Part shown: piece by piece, positions 1-7,509 of the stretch
How the letters are laid out: every line of letters starts with the position of its first letter
How positions within the stretch are numbered: the first letter of the stretch is position 1
From: Saccharopolyspora kobensis
GTDB lineage: Bacteria; Actinomycetota; Actinomycetes; Mycobacteriales; Pseudonocardiaceae
DNA length: 64,000 nucleotides
Assembly: GCF_900108315.1 (NCBI RefSeq)
Contig: NZ_FNVB01000010.1
Location: 62,001-126,000, forward strand
Reading direction: 5' to 3'
Notes under the pieces: generated by a model
The model's database searches: none
What the model saw: only the letters and a program-made list of their open reading frames with translations
What the model was told of the DNA's origin: nothing
Position numbers and translations under genes: made by a program

Positions 1-228
1 GACCAGCTCGCGCTCGTGGCGTTGCACCGAGGCGCGGCAGCGCGCGGTGGCGGAACGGTCGTGATCGCGGTGCGGGGCGGGCGCAGTACTCATTTGGCGC
101 CCATCCTGCATCATCCGGAACAGCGGGACTGCACCGATGCGGAACGTCTAGCCGACCGGTACGCACACTGCGACGAACGGGTGGCGCCGTTTCAGCCCGG
201 CCGAAGAATTGTTTTCAACGCACATTGA
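1..228 (+). CDS. Hypothetical protein, C-terminal fragment
   Basis: An open frame enters at the left edge of the window and ends at TGA 226-228, giving 75 residues; the true start lies outside. The fragment has a hydrophobic stretch (TVVIAVRGG) and then a mixed charged tail with two Cys. I do not recognise a family. Codon third positions are GC-rich at first but less so near the end (AGA, ATT, GTT, TTT), so the call rests mainly on the uninterrupted frame. A strong hairpin at 294-335 downstream fits an end of transcription here. Confidence 0.4.
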   Translation, partial: DQLALVALHRGAAARGGGTVVIAVRGGRSTHLAPILHHPEQRDCTDAERLADRYAHCDERVAPFQPGRRIVFNAH

Positions 229-293
229 TTTCGCGTTCAACAACCACTCGGGGAGAGTCCGCCGCAGGGGCCCGAGGAGCCGGCGGGAAGGGT

Positions 294-335
294 GTGGGCC
301 GGCACCGGTCGGGGGGCTTCCCGGTGCCGGCCCAC
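294..335. terminator. Perfect 15-bp stem hairpin, putative terminator
   Basis: GTGGGCCGGCACCGG and its exact complement flank a 12-nt loop. No long T-run follows on either side. It lies between the CDS ending at 228 and the oppositely oriented gene ending at 525, where a bidirectional terminator would be expected. The rest of 229-524 holds no gene that I can support. It includes two copies of CTACGCACGT (361-370 and 403-412), the second inside the small palindrome CTACGCACGTAG. Confidence 0.5.
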
Positions 336-524
336 GTTCGTGGGGGGCGTTCGCCCCGATCTACGCACGTCAGGGACTGTTGTCACCTGGAGGGCCTTGC
401 GCCTACGCACGTAGTCAGTTGTGAAAATCCCACAGGTTCGCCGTCAGGTCTAGTCCATGGCGAGAATTGACAGCGAAATTATTCCGCAAAGAACAGACCG
501 GCCGGCCGGTTTCCGGGTGGTCTA

Positions 525-809
525 CTACTTTTTCCACTTGACAAACAAGACCGGCTTCTTGCGGAGGTGGCGCGACAGCAGCACCGCGCCGATCAGCACG
601 ATACCGGCGATGCCGATCCCCATGCGCTGGCGCGCATCGGTGCCGGCGTCCGCGGGCGGCTGGTCGGCGGGCGGTGCGGGCGGCGGCTCCTGCGCGAGCA
701 CGGCGGTCGTCGGTGGTGCGGAGACCTCCTCGGCGACCGCCGTCGGAGGGACCAGGAACAGGGACAACGCGATCGCGAGGCCAGCGAGAACGCGGCCGGT
801 CCGCCACAT
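525..809 (-). CDS. Small exported membrane-anchored protein
   Basis: This is a 94-residue protein of unknown function. It starts with a signal peptide (Arg near the N terminus, hydrophobic core, cleavage probably after AVA around residue 26). A Pro/Ala-rich linker follows (about residues 28-60), then one membrane helix (about 63-82) and a Lys/Arg-rich tail, so the linker should face outside with a basic cytoplasmic end. The 81-residue protein at 61146-61391 has the same design without obvious sequence similarity. It is the next gene downstream of mnhG on the same strand, after a 125-bp gap, so co-transcription with the Mrp operon is possible but unproven. Confidence 0.6.
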   Translation of the reverse strand: MWRTGRVLAGLAIALSLFLVPPTAVAEEVSAPPTTAVLAQEPPPAPPADQPPADAGTDARQRMGIGIAGIVLIGAVLLSRHLRKKPVLFVKWKK

Positions 810-934
810 GATGGCTCCACATCCTTCTGCAGCCGCGTCGGACTACCGACACTTTCGTGGTCACCCGTACAGGACCATTTGATCATAGTCGGCGCGCACT
901 GTGACCGGTCGCGTGCGAGATGTGCCGGATCGGA

Positions 935-1282
935 TCAGCGGTCCCGGCGCTCCCGTTCGATGCGGTCCCCGAGCTCGTCCACCACCAGCGTGTCCCGGCG
1001 GATGCTGTCCGCGCGGTAGGCCGCCCGGCCCACCAGCTGCGCCATCACCGGCGCGGTGAGCATCTGGAACAGCGCCACCAGGATCAGACCCGACGCGTAG
1101 ATGAAGTCGAGCTGCACGGCGGTCCCGATCAGGATCAGCATCAGCCCCAGCGTCTGCGGCTTGGTGGCGGCCTGCAGGCGGGCCAGCACGTCCGGGAAGC
1201 TCAGCAGGCCGATGGCCCCGAGCAGGCAGGACAGCGCACCGCCGATGAGGCAGACCGCGGAGAAGACGTCCAGCAGGCTCAT
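935..1282 (-). CDS. mnhG: Na+/H+ antiporter subunit G (Mrp complex)
   Basis: MnhG/MrpG is a small subunit of the multi-subunit cation/proton antiporter, which exports Na+ at the expense of the proton gradient. The 115-residue product has three hydrophobic helices, the conserved segment FPDVLARLQAATKPQTLG and a charged C-terminal tail, as in the family. The ATG at 1280-1282 was chosen because it overlaps the mnhF stop as ATGA and leaves a normal family length; a longer in-frame extension would run inside mnhF. It is the last gene of the operon. Confidence 0.93.
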   Translation of the reverse strand: MSLLDVFSAVCLIGGALSCLLGAIGLLSFPDVLARLQAATKPQTLGLMLILIGTAVQLDFIYASGLILVALFQMLTAPVMAQLVGRAAYRADSIRRDTLVVDELGDRIERERRDR

Positions 1283-1545
1283 CGGTACGGCTCCTTCTTC
1301 TCGACCAGCCGGGCAGCGCTGACCGACCCGATGAACGCCAGCAGCGCGAAGGCGGCCAGCAACGCGATGTTCGAACCGTCCTGCACCCAGCCCATGCCCG
1401 CGCACGTCCCGGCGATGATCACGGTGACGAACACGTCGACGGCCACGATCCGGTCCAGCGTGGTGCGGCCGAGGATCAGCCGCACCAGGACCAGCAGCCC
1501 GGCCACGCTCAGCAGGCCGACGGTCACGATGAACACCCAGGTCAT
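1279..1545 (-). CDS. mnhF: Na+/H+ antiporter subunit F (Mrp complex)
   Basis: MnhF/MrpF is a three-helix membrane subunit of the Mrp antiporter. The 88-residue length is typical, and the LILGRTTLDRIVAVDVF segment after the first helix is characteristic. Its stop overlaps the mnhG start by four bases. Its own start overlaps the stop of a 45-codon ORF inside a repeat element (1542-1679) rather than the stop of mnhE, as would be usual. The repeat supplies GGAGAGG ten bases before this ATG, so translation of mnhF now depends on the inserted sequence. Confidence 0.93.
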   Translation of the reverse strand: MTWVFIVTVGLLSVAGLLVLVRLILGRTTLDRIVAVDVFVTVIIAGTCAGMGWVQDGSNIALLAAFALLAFIGSVSAARLVEKKEPYR

Positions 1546-1679
1546 GCGCAGTCCGCCTCTCCGCGATCCTCAGTGGCGGCCGCGCCCGGCGCCGAACTCG
1601 CGTTTCGCGGTTTCTCGTGGCTCATCACGCCCCCCGATGTGCGGTCGAGCAGAACTCCGGTCGGCACGAGAGATGTCAT
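1542..1679 (-). repeat. MIRU-like intra-operonic repeat, copy 1, with coupled 45-codon ORF
   Basis: This 138-bp element separates mnhE from mnhF and is clearly related to 46960-47103 and 48188-48334. In operon direction it starts with ATGA overlapping the mnhE stop and ends with ATGA overlapping the mnhF start. Between them is an in-frame 45-residue ORF (begins MTSLVPTGVLLDRTSGG, ends GEADCA) with no signal peptide, helix or known domain. Blocks shared among copies include GAGTTCTGC, ACCGCACATC, CGAGAAACC, CGCGAAACGCGAG and CGCGGAGAGGCGG. The last block contains the Shine-Dalgarno for mnhF. Mycobacterial MIRUs have the same arrangement at DTGA overlaps. Whether the peptide is made or functional is unknown. 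Confidence 0.85.
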
Positions 1680-2230
1680 GCGCTTCCCTCCGTTCCGCTG
1701 ACCAGCGCCAGCTCCGCCCTCGAACCGACCGCCCGCACCACCCGCCGCTCCAGGGCGAGCACCTCCTGGCGCACCGACTCGGCGTCGGCCGCGCGCATGC
1801 CGAGCGAGTAGACGTAGCAGATGCGGTGGACCCGGTCGATCTGCAGCACGAACTTGCCCGGGGCCAGCGACAGCGCGTTGGCCACCATCGCGGTGATGTG
1901 GTCGGAGTCGGTCCGCAGCGTCACCGCCACGATCCCGGCGGGCGCTTTCGGGCCCTGGGTGACCGCCTGCCAGGAGACCCGCCCGGTGGAGATCACCAGG
2001 TCCCACGCCAGGTAGCCGACCAGCTGCAGCACCCGCAGCGGGCGCACCGCGATGTTGGTGCGGATGGCCGGGTTCGGGAACAGCGTCGCCACGAACACCG
2101 CCACCACCAGGCCGAAGAACAGCGTGCCCAGGTCGAAGGTGCCCCACAGCATCACCCAGACCAGGGTCAGCCAGGCCACCATCGGCAGCCGCCGCAGCAG
2201 CCCGCCGCGACGGGTGATCCGCTCGGTCAT
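1676..2230 (-). CDS. mnhE: Na+/H+ antiporter subunit E (Mrp complex)
   Basis: MnhE/MrpE is an accessory membrane subunit of the Mrp antiporter. The 184-residue protein has hydrophobic helices in its first half, including the typical WLTLVWVMLWG and a following FFGLVVAVFVATLFP, and a soluble C-terminal half, as in the family. The ATG at 2228-2230 overlaps the mnhD stop as ATGA. Its stop at 1676-1678 overlaps the start of the repeat-borne small ORF. The C-terminal end (about residues 150-184) is longer and more charged than in many MrpE proteins. Confidence 0.92.
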   Translation of the reverse strand: MTERITRRGGLLRRLPMVAWLTLVWVMLWGTFDLGTLFFGLVVAVFVATLFPNPAIRTNIAVRPLRVLQLVGYLAWDLVISTGRVSWQAVTQGPKAPAGIVAVTLRTDSDHITAMVANALSLAPGKFVLQIDRVHRICYVYSLGMRAADAESVRQEVLALERRVVRAVGSRAELALVSGTEGSA

Positions 2231-3759
2231 TCGACGGCACCTCCCAACACCGCGCTCCGGTAGGTCTCGCCGTGCATCAGGTCCTCGGCGGCCCGCCCGC
2301 TGACCTCCGCCAGCGGGCCCGCCACCAGCGCGATCACCACGCTGGTGGCCACCAGCACGCCGCTGGCCACCACCATCGGGCGGTTCGAGGTGGCGGTGCC
2401 GACGACCAGCTCATCGGTCGGATCGGGGTCCTGCTCGGGAGCTTTGACCTGCCCCCAGAACGCCCGCGTCCACACCCGTGCCATGGCGTAGAGGGTGAGC
2501 AGGCTGGTCAGCACCAGGCCGCCGGTGACCGCGTAGGCCGTCCAGGTCCCGGCGCCGACACCGGCCTGCAGCAGCGCCAGCTTGGCCACGAAGCCGGAGA
2601 ACGGCGGCACCCCGGCCAGCGTCAGCGCGGGCAGCGCGAACAGCACCGCGATCATCGGCGCGGCCTTCGCCAGGCCGCCCATCCGGGTCAGCGCCACGGT
2701 GCCGGTGTGCCGCGTGATCAGACCGCTGACCAGGAACAGCGCGGCCTGCACGGTGATGTGGTGCACCACGTAGAGGATCACGCCGGTCAGGCCGACCACG
2801 TCGTAGACGCCGAGCCCGAACAGCATGTAGCCGATGTGGCTGACCAGCAGGAAGGACAGCAACCGGTTCAGGTCGTTCTGGGCCAGCGCGCCGAGCGCGC
2901 CGACGACCATGGTGATCAGCGCGATGCCGAGCATCAGGTTCCAGCTCTCGGAATGGCTGAACACCAGCGTCTGGGTGCGGATCAGCGCGTAGATGCCGAC
3001 CTTGGTGAGCAGCCCGGCGAACACCGCGGTGACCGGCGCGGGCGCGGTCGGGTAGCTGTCCGGCAGCCAGAAGTGCAGCGGCACCATGGCCGCCTTCACG
3101 CCGAAGACGATCACCACCAGCAGCGCCAGCGCGATCTGCAGCCCGTCCGGCAGCTGGTGCACCTTCTCGCCCAGGTCGGCCAGGTTCACCGTGCCCGTCG
3201 AGGCGTAGACCAGCGCGATCATCGTGATGAACAGCAGCGAGGAGGCCAGGCTGACGATCACGTAGGTCATGCCCGCGCGGACGCGGGTGGCGGTGGTGCG
3301 CCGGGTGATCAGCACGTACGACGAGCTGAGCATGATCTCGAAGGCGACGAACAGGTTGAACAGGTCGCCGGTGAGGTAGGCCAGCGAGACGCCCGCGCAC
3401 AGCATCAGGTACATCGGGTGGAACGTGGTGCTGGAGCGCTCCCGGCCGTAGTCGGTGATGCGCTGGCCGATCGAGTAGATCAGCACCGCGAAGGTCACCA
3501 CCGAGGAGATCATCAGCAGCAGCGCGGAGAGCCGGTCGGCGACCAGCGTGATGCCGAACGGCGCCGGCCAGGCGCCCATCTGCAGCACCACCGGCCCGAA
3601 CCGGTCGGCGACGTAGAGCAGCACCGCCGCGTCCACGATGATCGCGCCGAGCACCAGCAGCCCGAGCGCGCGCTGGATGTCCGCGAAGCGCCCCAGCGCC
3701 AGCGACAACCCGGCGGCGAGCAGGGGCAGCAGCACGGGCAGGGCCACGAGAACGGTCAC
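2227..3759 (-). CDS. mnhD: Na+/H+ antiporter subunit D (Mrp complex)
   Basis: MnhD/MrpD is a large proton-translocating subunit homologous to the NuoL/M/N subunits of complex I. The 510-residue product is almost entirely hydrophobic helices. Conserved polar sites of the proton_antipo_M domain are visible, including the FEIMLSSSYVLI region, KAAMVPLHFWLPDSYPTAPAP with its buried Lys and His, and the later LLSFLLVSHIGYM. GTG at 3757-3759 was selected because it overlaps the mnhC stop as GTGA and gives the family N terminus (MTVLVALPVLLPLL). An upstream in-frame extension would lie inside mnhC. Confidence 0.94.
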   Translation of the reverse strand: MTVLVALPVLLPLLAAGLSLALGRFADIQRALGLLVLGAIIVDAAVLLYVADRFGPVVLQMGAWPAPFGITLVADRLSALLLMISSVVTFAVLIYSIGQRITDYGRERSSTTFHPMYLMLCAGVSLAYLTGDLFNLFVAFEIMLSSSYVLITRRTTATRVRAGMTYVIVSLASSLLFITMIALVYASTGTVNLADLGEKVHQLPDGLQIALALLVVIVFGVKAAMVPLHFWLPDSYPTAPAPVTAVFAGLLTKVGIYALIRTQTLVFSHSESWNLMLGIALITMVVGALGALAQNDLNRLLSFLLVSHIGYMLFGLGVYDVVGLTGVILYVVHHITVQAALFLVSGLITRHTGTVALTRMGGLAKAAPMIAVLFALPALTLAGVPPFSGFVAKLALLQAGVGAGTWTAYAVTGGLVLTSLLTLYAMARVWTRAFWGQVKAPEQDPDPTDELVVGTATSNRPMVVASGVLVATSVVIALVAGPLAEVSGRAAEDLMHGETYRSAVLGGAVE

Positions 3760-4172
3760 TGGGTGGCCTCCTTCTCCAGCTCCTCGGCGCCGTCCTCCTC
3801 GGACTCGGACAGCCGGCGCTCCAGCCGCTGGATGCGCCGGTCCTCCAGGTCGTCGCGGACCTCGTCGTGGCCGAGCAGCGTCCACGAGCGGTAGGCCAGG
3901 GCCAGCAGGAACGTGGTCAGCGCGAAGGTGATCACGATCGCGGTGAGCGCCATCGCCTGCGGCAGCGGGTCGGCCATCTGCGCCGGATCGGTGGTGCCGA
4001 TCATCGCGGCGCCGGCCGGCGGGCCGCCCGCGGTCTGCAGCAGCAGGTTCGAGCCGTGCCCGAGGATCACGATGCCGAGCAGGATCCGCATCAGCGAGCG
4101 CTGCATCAACAGGTAGAAGCCGACCGAGTACAGGACGGCGAGCACCACCGCCATGGTCAGGTTGATCGTCAT
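3756..4172 (-). CDS. mnhC: Na+/H+ antiporter subunit C (Mrp complex)
   Basis: MnhC/MrpC is homologous to NuoK of complex I. The 138-residue protein has three helices. The family signature ILLGIVILGHGSNLLL with its following small residues is intact, and the third helix contains ALTAIVITFALTTFLLAL. An acidic, Arg-rich tail (about residues 103-138) extends beyond the NuoK core, as in other actinobacterial MrpC proteins. Both ends overlap neighbours by four bases, ATGA with mnhB and GTGA with mnhD. Confidence 0.93.
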   Translation of the reverse strand: MTINLTMAVVLAVLYSVGFYLLMQRSLMRILLGIVILGHGSNLLLQTAGGPPAGAAMIGTTDPAQMADPLPQAMALTAIVITFALTTFLLALAYRSWTLLGHDEVRDDLEDRRIQRLERRLSESEEDGAEELEKEATQ

Positions 4173-4714
4173 CGCTGCCCCCGCTCCGCCGCGTCGACGT
4201 CGGCCTCGATGCCCGAGCCCAAGGTGCGCAGCAGGTCCAGCACCACGCCCACGATCAGCAGGTACACCCCGCTGTCGAGCAGCACGCTGGTGACGAACTT
4301 GATCTCGCCGAGCAGTGGCACGGTGAACTTGTAGATCGCCGTCTCCAGCAGCTCGCCGCCGAACAGCAGCGGCAGGAACGCCGAGGTGGTGGCGATGGTC
4401 AGGCCCATGCCGATCAGCACCGGCGGCCGCATCGAGACGATCGCGCTGTCGTCCATCCGGCCACCGGCGAGGTAGCGCAGCACGAAGGCCTGCCCGGCGA
4501 CCAGGCCGCCGCTGAACCCGCCGCCCGCCCGGTCGTGCCCGGCGAACAGCAGGTAGATGGACAGCACCAGGACGGTCGGGAAGATGATGCGGGCGGCGAG
4601 CTCCAGCAGCACGGTGCGCTGCTTGCCGTCCCGGCAGAAACCGGACAGCAGCCACCGTTCGGTGGGCGCGTCCCAGGTCGTCCAGGACGGACGCTTCATC
4701 GGCGTCGTCGTCAT
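4169..4714 (-). CDS. mnhB: Na+/H+ antiporter subunit B (Mrp complex)
   Basis: MnhB/MrpB is a four-helix membrane subunit containing the MnhB domain. In this 181-residue product the core starts near residue 38 (LELAARIIFPTVLVLSIYLL). It includes the family hallmark GHDRAGGGFSGGLVAGQAFVL (split here as GHDRAGGGF and SGGLVAGQ), and ends with a helix at about 148-165 and a short charged tail. The first 35 residues are a soluble extension with several Trp. It overlaps mnhA and mnhC by ATGA. Confidence 0.93.
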   Translation of the reverse strand: MTTTPMKRPSWTTWDAPTERWLLSGFCRDGKQRTVLLELAARIIFPTVLVLSIYLLFAGHDRAGGGFSGGLVAGQAFVLRYLAGGRMDDSAIVSMRPPVLIGMGLTIATTSAFLPLLFGGELLETAIYKFTVPLLGEIKFVTSVLLDSGVYLLIVGVVLDLLRTLGSGIEADVDAAERGQR

Positions 4715-7074
4715 TCGCGCACCTCCTCCTGCTGCTTGACCGGCGTCTTCACCGATATCGGCGGTACTCGCGTGCTGCGCTTCCGGCGTTCGTGACGGGA
4801 GGCCAGGATCAGGCTGGCCACCCCGGTCGCGGCGATCGCCAGCACCGCGATCTCGCCGACGGTGTCGAAGGCGCGGAAGTCGACGATGATCGCGTTGACC
4901 ACGTTGGTCGCGCCCGCGCCCTTCTCCGCGTTGGCGATGAACGCCTCGCTGGCCTCCGGCGGGGCCTGGCGCGCGCTGCTGAAGATCACCGCGGCCAGCG
5001 AGATGAAGGACCCGGCGGCGATCGCGATGACCGCCTTGGGCGCCTGCCAGGCCTTCGCGGTGTCGGACTGGGTGAAGCGCACCGGCAGCCGCCGCAGCAC
5101 GAACACGAACGCCACCAGCGTCAGCGTCTCCACCAGGAACTGGGCCAGCGCCAGGTCGGGGCCGCCGTCCACGATGAACAGCCCACCGATGCCGTAGCCG
5201 ACGACGCCGACCAGCAGCACCGCGGTCAGCCGCCGGCGCGAGCGCAGCACCGCGATCGCCGCGACGATCACCACGAGGGCCAGCGGCACCTGCAGGAGGT
5301 TGTCGTACGCCCGCAGATCGTCCGGCACCGCGGCCCGCACCAGGAGCGCGGAGCCCGGGATCGCCAGCATCGTCAGCAGGATGATGCCGAGGTAGGTCGG
5401 CAGCGAACCGACCTGCAGGCGGCCGGTGACGCCGACCGCCACCCGCTCCAGCAGCGCCATGATCCGCTCGTAGCCGCGCTGCGCGTCCAGCGGCCGCGGC
5501 AGCTTCTTGCGCGCCGCGGTCAGCTGGACCCGGCCCAGGTGCAGCGCGACACCGCCGGTGACGGCGAGGGCGGACAGCAGCAGCGGCAGGTTGAAGCCGT
5601 GCCAGAGCGCCAGGTGGTACGGGTCGTCGACCGGCGCGAAGACCTCGGCGTAGGAACTGGCCAGCTTGTCGGCGACCGGGTAGCCGATGCCCAGCACGAT
5701 GCCCGCCAGCGCGGGCAGCCCGGCCGGGATCAGCGCCTCCGCGCTGGGCTTCTTGGCCTTGGTCCGCGGCAGCTCCGGCTTGTCGGCGAAGGCGCCCCAC
5801 AGCATCCGCAGGCTGTAGGCGACGGTCAGCATCGAGCCGAGCACCAGCACCGCGTCCACCAGCAGGTCCGGTCGACCGCCGGTGAGGAAGGCGCTGAACG
5901 CCGCCTCCTTGCCGATGAAGCCGAGCATCGGCGGGAGCCCGGCCATCGAGGCCACGCCGAGGGTGGCGATCACCGCCAGCCACGGCAGCTCGCGGCCCAG
6001 TCCGGAGAGCTTGCGGATGTCGCGGGTGCCCGCCTGGTGGTCGATGATGCCGACGACCAGGAACAGCGTGGCCTTGAACATGCCGTGCGCGAGCAGCATC
6101 GCGGCACCGGCCATCGCGCCGGTGTGGGTGCCCGCGCCGAACAGCACCATCAGGAAGCCGAGCTGGCTGACGGTGCCGTAGGCCAGCAGCTTCTTCAGGT
6201 CGTACTCGTGCAGCGCTCGCCAGCCGCCGACGAGCATCGTGACCAGGCCGAAGGCGATGGCGGCCAGCTTCCACTCCGGCACGCCGGTGAACACCGGCGC
6301 GAGCCGGGCCACCAGGAACACACCGGCCTTGACCATCGACGCGGCGTGCAGGTAGGCGCTGATCGGCGTCGGCGCGACCATCGCCGCGGGCAGCCAGTTG
6401 TGGAACGGGATCTGCGCGGACTTGGTGAACGCGCCGACCAGGATCAGCAGCGCGGCGACCACCGTCGCGGCGCCGCCCGGCGGGTTCGCGGCCAGCTCGG
6501 AGATCCGGTAGGTGCCCGCGGTCTCGCCGAGCACCACGAAGCCGAGCAGCATCACCAGCCCGCCCAGGCTGGTGATCATCAGCGCCTGCAGCGCCGAGCG
6601 GCGCGATTCGCGGCTGAGCCCGGCCTGCCCGACCAGCAGGAACGAGCAGATCGTCGTCAGTTCCCAGAAGACGTAGACGGTGATCAGGTCGTCGGAGAAG
6701 ACCAGCCCGAGCATCGCCCCGGCGAAGGCCAGCAGCAGCGGGGCCGAGCGCCGGGCGTCGCCGCCACCGCGGCTGAAGTAGGAGTCGGCGTAGACCAGCA
6801 CCACGGCGCCGAGGCCGGCGACCAGGATGGTCATCAGCAGCGCCAGCGCGTCCAGCCGGAAGGCGAACTGCAGGCCTATCAGCGGTGCCCACTCGACTGT
6901 CTCGCTGATCGTCTGCCCGGACAGCACCGGTCCGGCCTGCGCGAGCACCCAGAGCAGAGCCGCAGCCGGCGGAACGGCTGCGGTCAGGAATGCGGCTCGG
7001 GTGCTGCGCCGGGCCAGGAACGGGAGTGCCAGGGCCACCAGCAGGTGCACGACGACGAACGCGAGCAAGGGCAC
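4711..7074 (-). CDS. mnhA: Na+/H+ antiporter subunit A (Mrp complex)
   Basis: MnhA/MrpA is the largest Mrp subunit, a NuoL homologue with an additional C-terminal MnhB-like domain. The 787-residue protein shows the NADH-Ubi-oxred N region (VEWAPLIGLQFAFRLDALAL), a proton_antipo_M core with FTKSAQIPFHNWLPAAMVAP and its key Lys and His, and C-terminal helices (VGVVGYGIGGLFIVDGGPD) typical of MrpA. The listed start is GTG 7072-7074, but GAGGAGG abuts it directly. TTG at 7066-7068 has better spacing from that Shine-Dalgarno and would shorten the protein by two residues. It is the first gene of the operon; its promoter must lie in 7075-7509. Confidence 0.94.
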   Translation of the reverse strand: MPLLAFVVVHLLVALALPFLARRSTRAAFLTAAVPPAAALLWVLAQAGPVLSGQTISETVEWAPLIGLQFAFRLDALALLMTILVAGLGAVVLVYADSYFSRGGGDARRSAPLLLAFAGAMLGLVFSDDLITVYVFWELTTICSFLLVGQAGLSRESRRSALQALMITSLGGLVMLLGFVVLGETAGTYRISELAANPPGGAATVVAALLILVGAFTKSAQIPFHNWLPAAMVAPTPISAYLHAASMVKAGVFLVARLAPVFTGVPEWKLAAIAFGLVTMLVGGWRALHEYDLKKLLAYGTVSQLGFLMVLFGAGTHTGAMAGAAMLLAHGMFKATLFLVVGIIDHQAGTRDIRKLSGLGRELPWLAVIATLGVASMAGLPPMLGFIGKEAAFSAFLTGGRPDLLVDAVLVLGSMLTVAYSLRMLWGAFADKPELPRTKAKKPSAEALIPAGLPALAGIVLGIGYPVADKLASSYAEVFAPVDDPYHLALWHGFNLPLLLSALAVTGGVALHLGRVQLTAARKKLPRPLDAQRGYERIMALLERVAVGVTGRLQVGSLPTYLGIILLTMLAIPGSALLVRAAVPDDLRAYDNLLQVPLALVVIVAAIAVLRSRRRLTAVLLVGVVGYGIGGLFIVDGGPDLALAQFLVETLTLVAFVFVLRRLPVRFTQSDTAKAWQAPKAVIAIAAGSFISLAAVIFSSARQAPPEASEAFIANAEKGAGATNVVNAIIVDFRAFDTVGEIAVLAIAATGVASLILASRHERRKRSTRVPPISVKTPVKQQEEVRE

Positions 7075-7509
7075 CTCCTCGACGTCGATAGGTCGTGGTC
7101 AGCTCGACCGGCCGACACCCGGCGCCCCCGGGATCGTTCGCCACCGTCAACGCGGACGCACCCCGAAGCAGGTGTATGTTGCTTCCTTGCGCGCGACGCT
7201 GCGAATATCGGCGTTGAGAAGGCTCGGGCCACCGATGTCAGCGAGGTCCGATCGGCGCCCAACTTATCCGAAACACACGTATCCGGGCCAATCCGCGATC
7301 TTGCGGACGGCAGCGGATCGACACCGGTTTTTTCGTTGCGACGAAATAACGTTAGCTGCGACAACAACGCGTCCGCAGTGCCGTTCCGGGTGGGATTACT
7401 CACGTTTTGTAACGCTGATACGGGCAATCGCCGCTGATCGCTCCGGTGCGGGCAGGCCGTCCCAGCTCCGCAACGATCGACCCGTTCGGCCTCGCGGCCG
7501 CGGTCGGCC
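7075..7509. promoter_or_regulatory. Divergent promoter region between mnhA and the kinase gene
   Basis: This 435-bp interval separates two divergently transcribed units and should hold promoters for both. I see no convincing gene in it. Its centre (about 7330-7420) is unusually AT-rich for this genome, with stretches such as GGTTTTTTCGTTGCG and CGAAATAACGTTAGC, which suggests a promoter region. I cannot assign specific -10/-35 boxes, and I did not recognise a riboswitch. Confidence 0.45.

Noticed and set aside
446-457. AGGTCTAGTCCA resembling a dre box
   Set aside because: Two mismatches to the core, symmetry broken, and it is not upstream of any gene; it lies downstream of the gene ending at 525.
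4792-7437. Long plus-strand open frame (881 codons) across mnhA/mnhB
   Set aside because: It is antisense to clearly conserved Mrp genes, with Gln/Arg/His/Asp-rich translation typical of high-GC antisense shadows.
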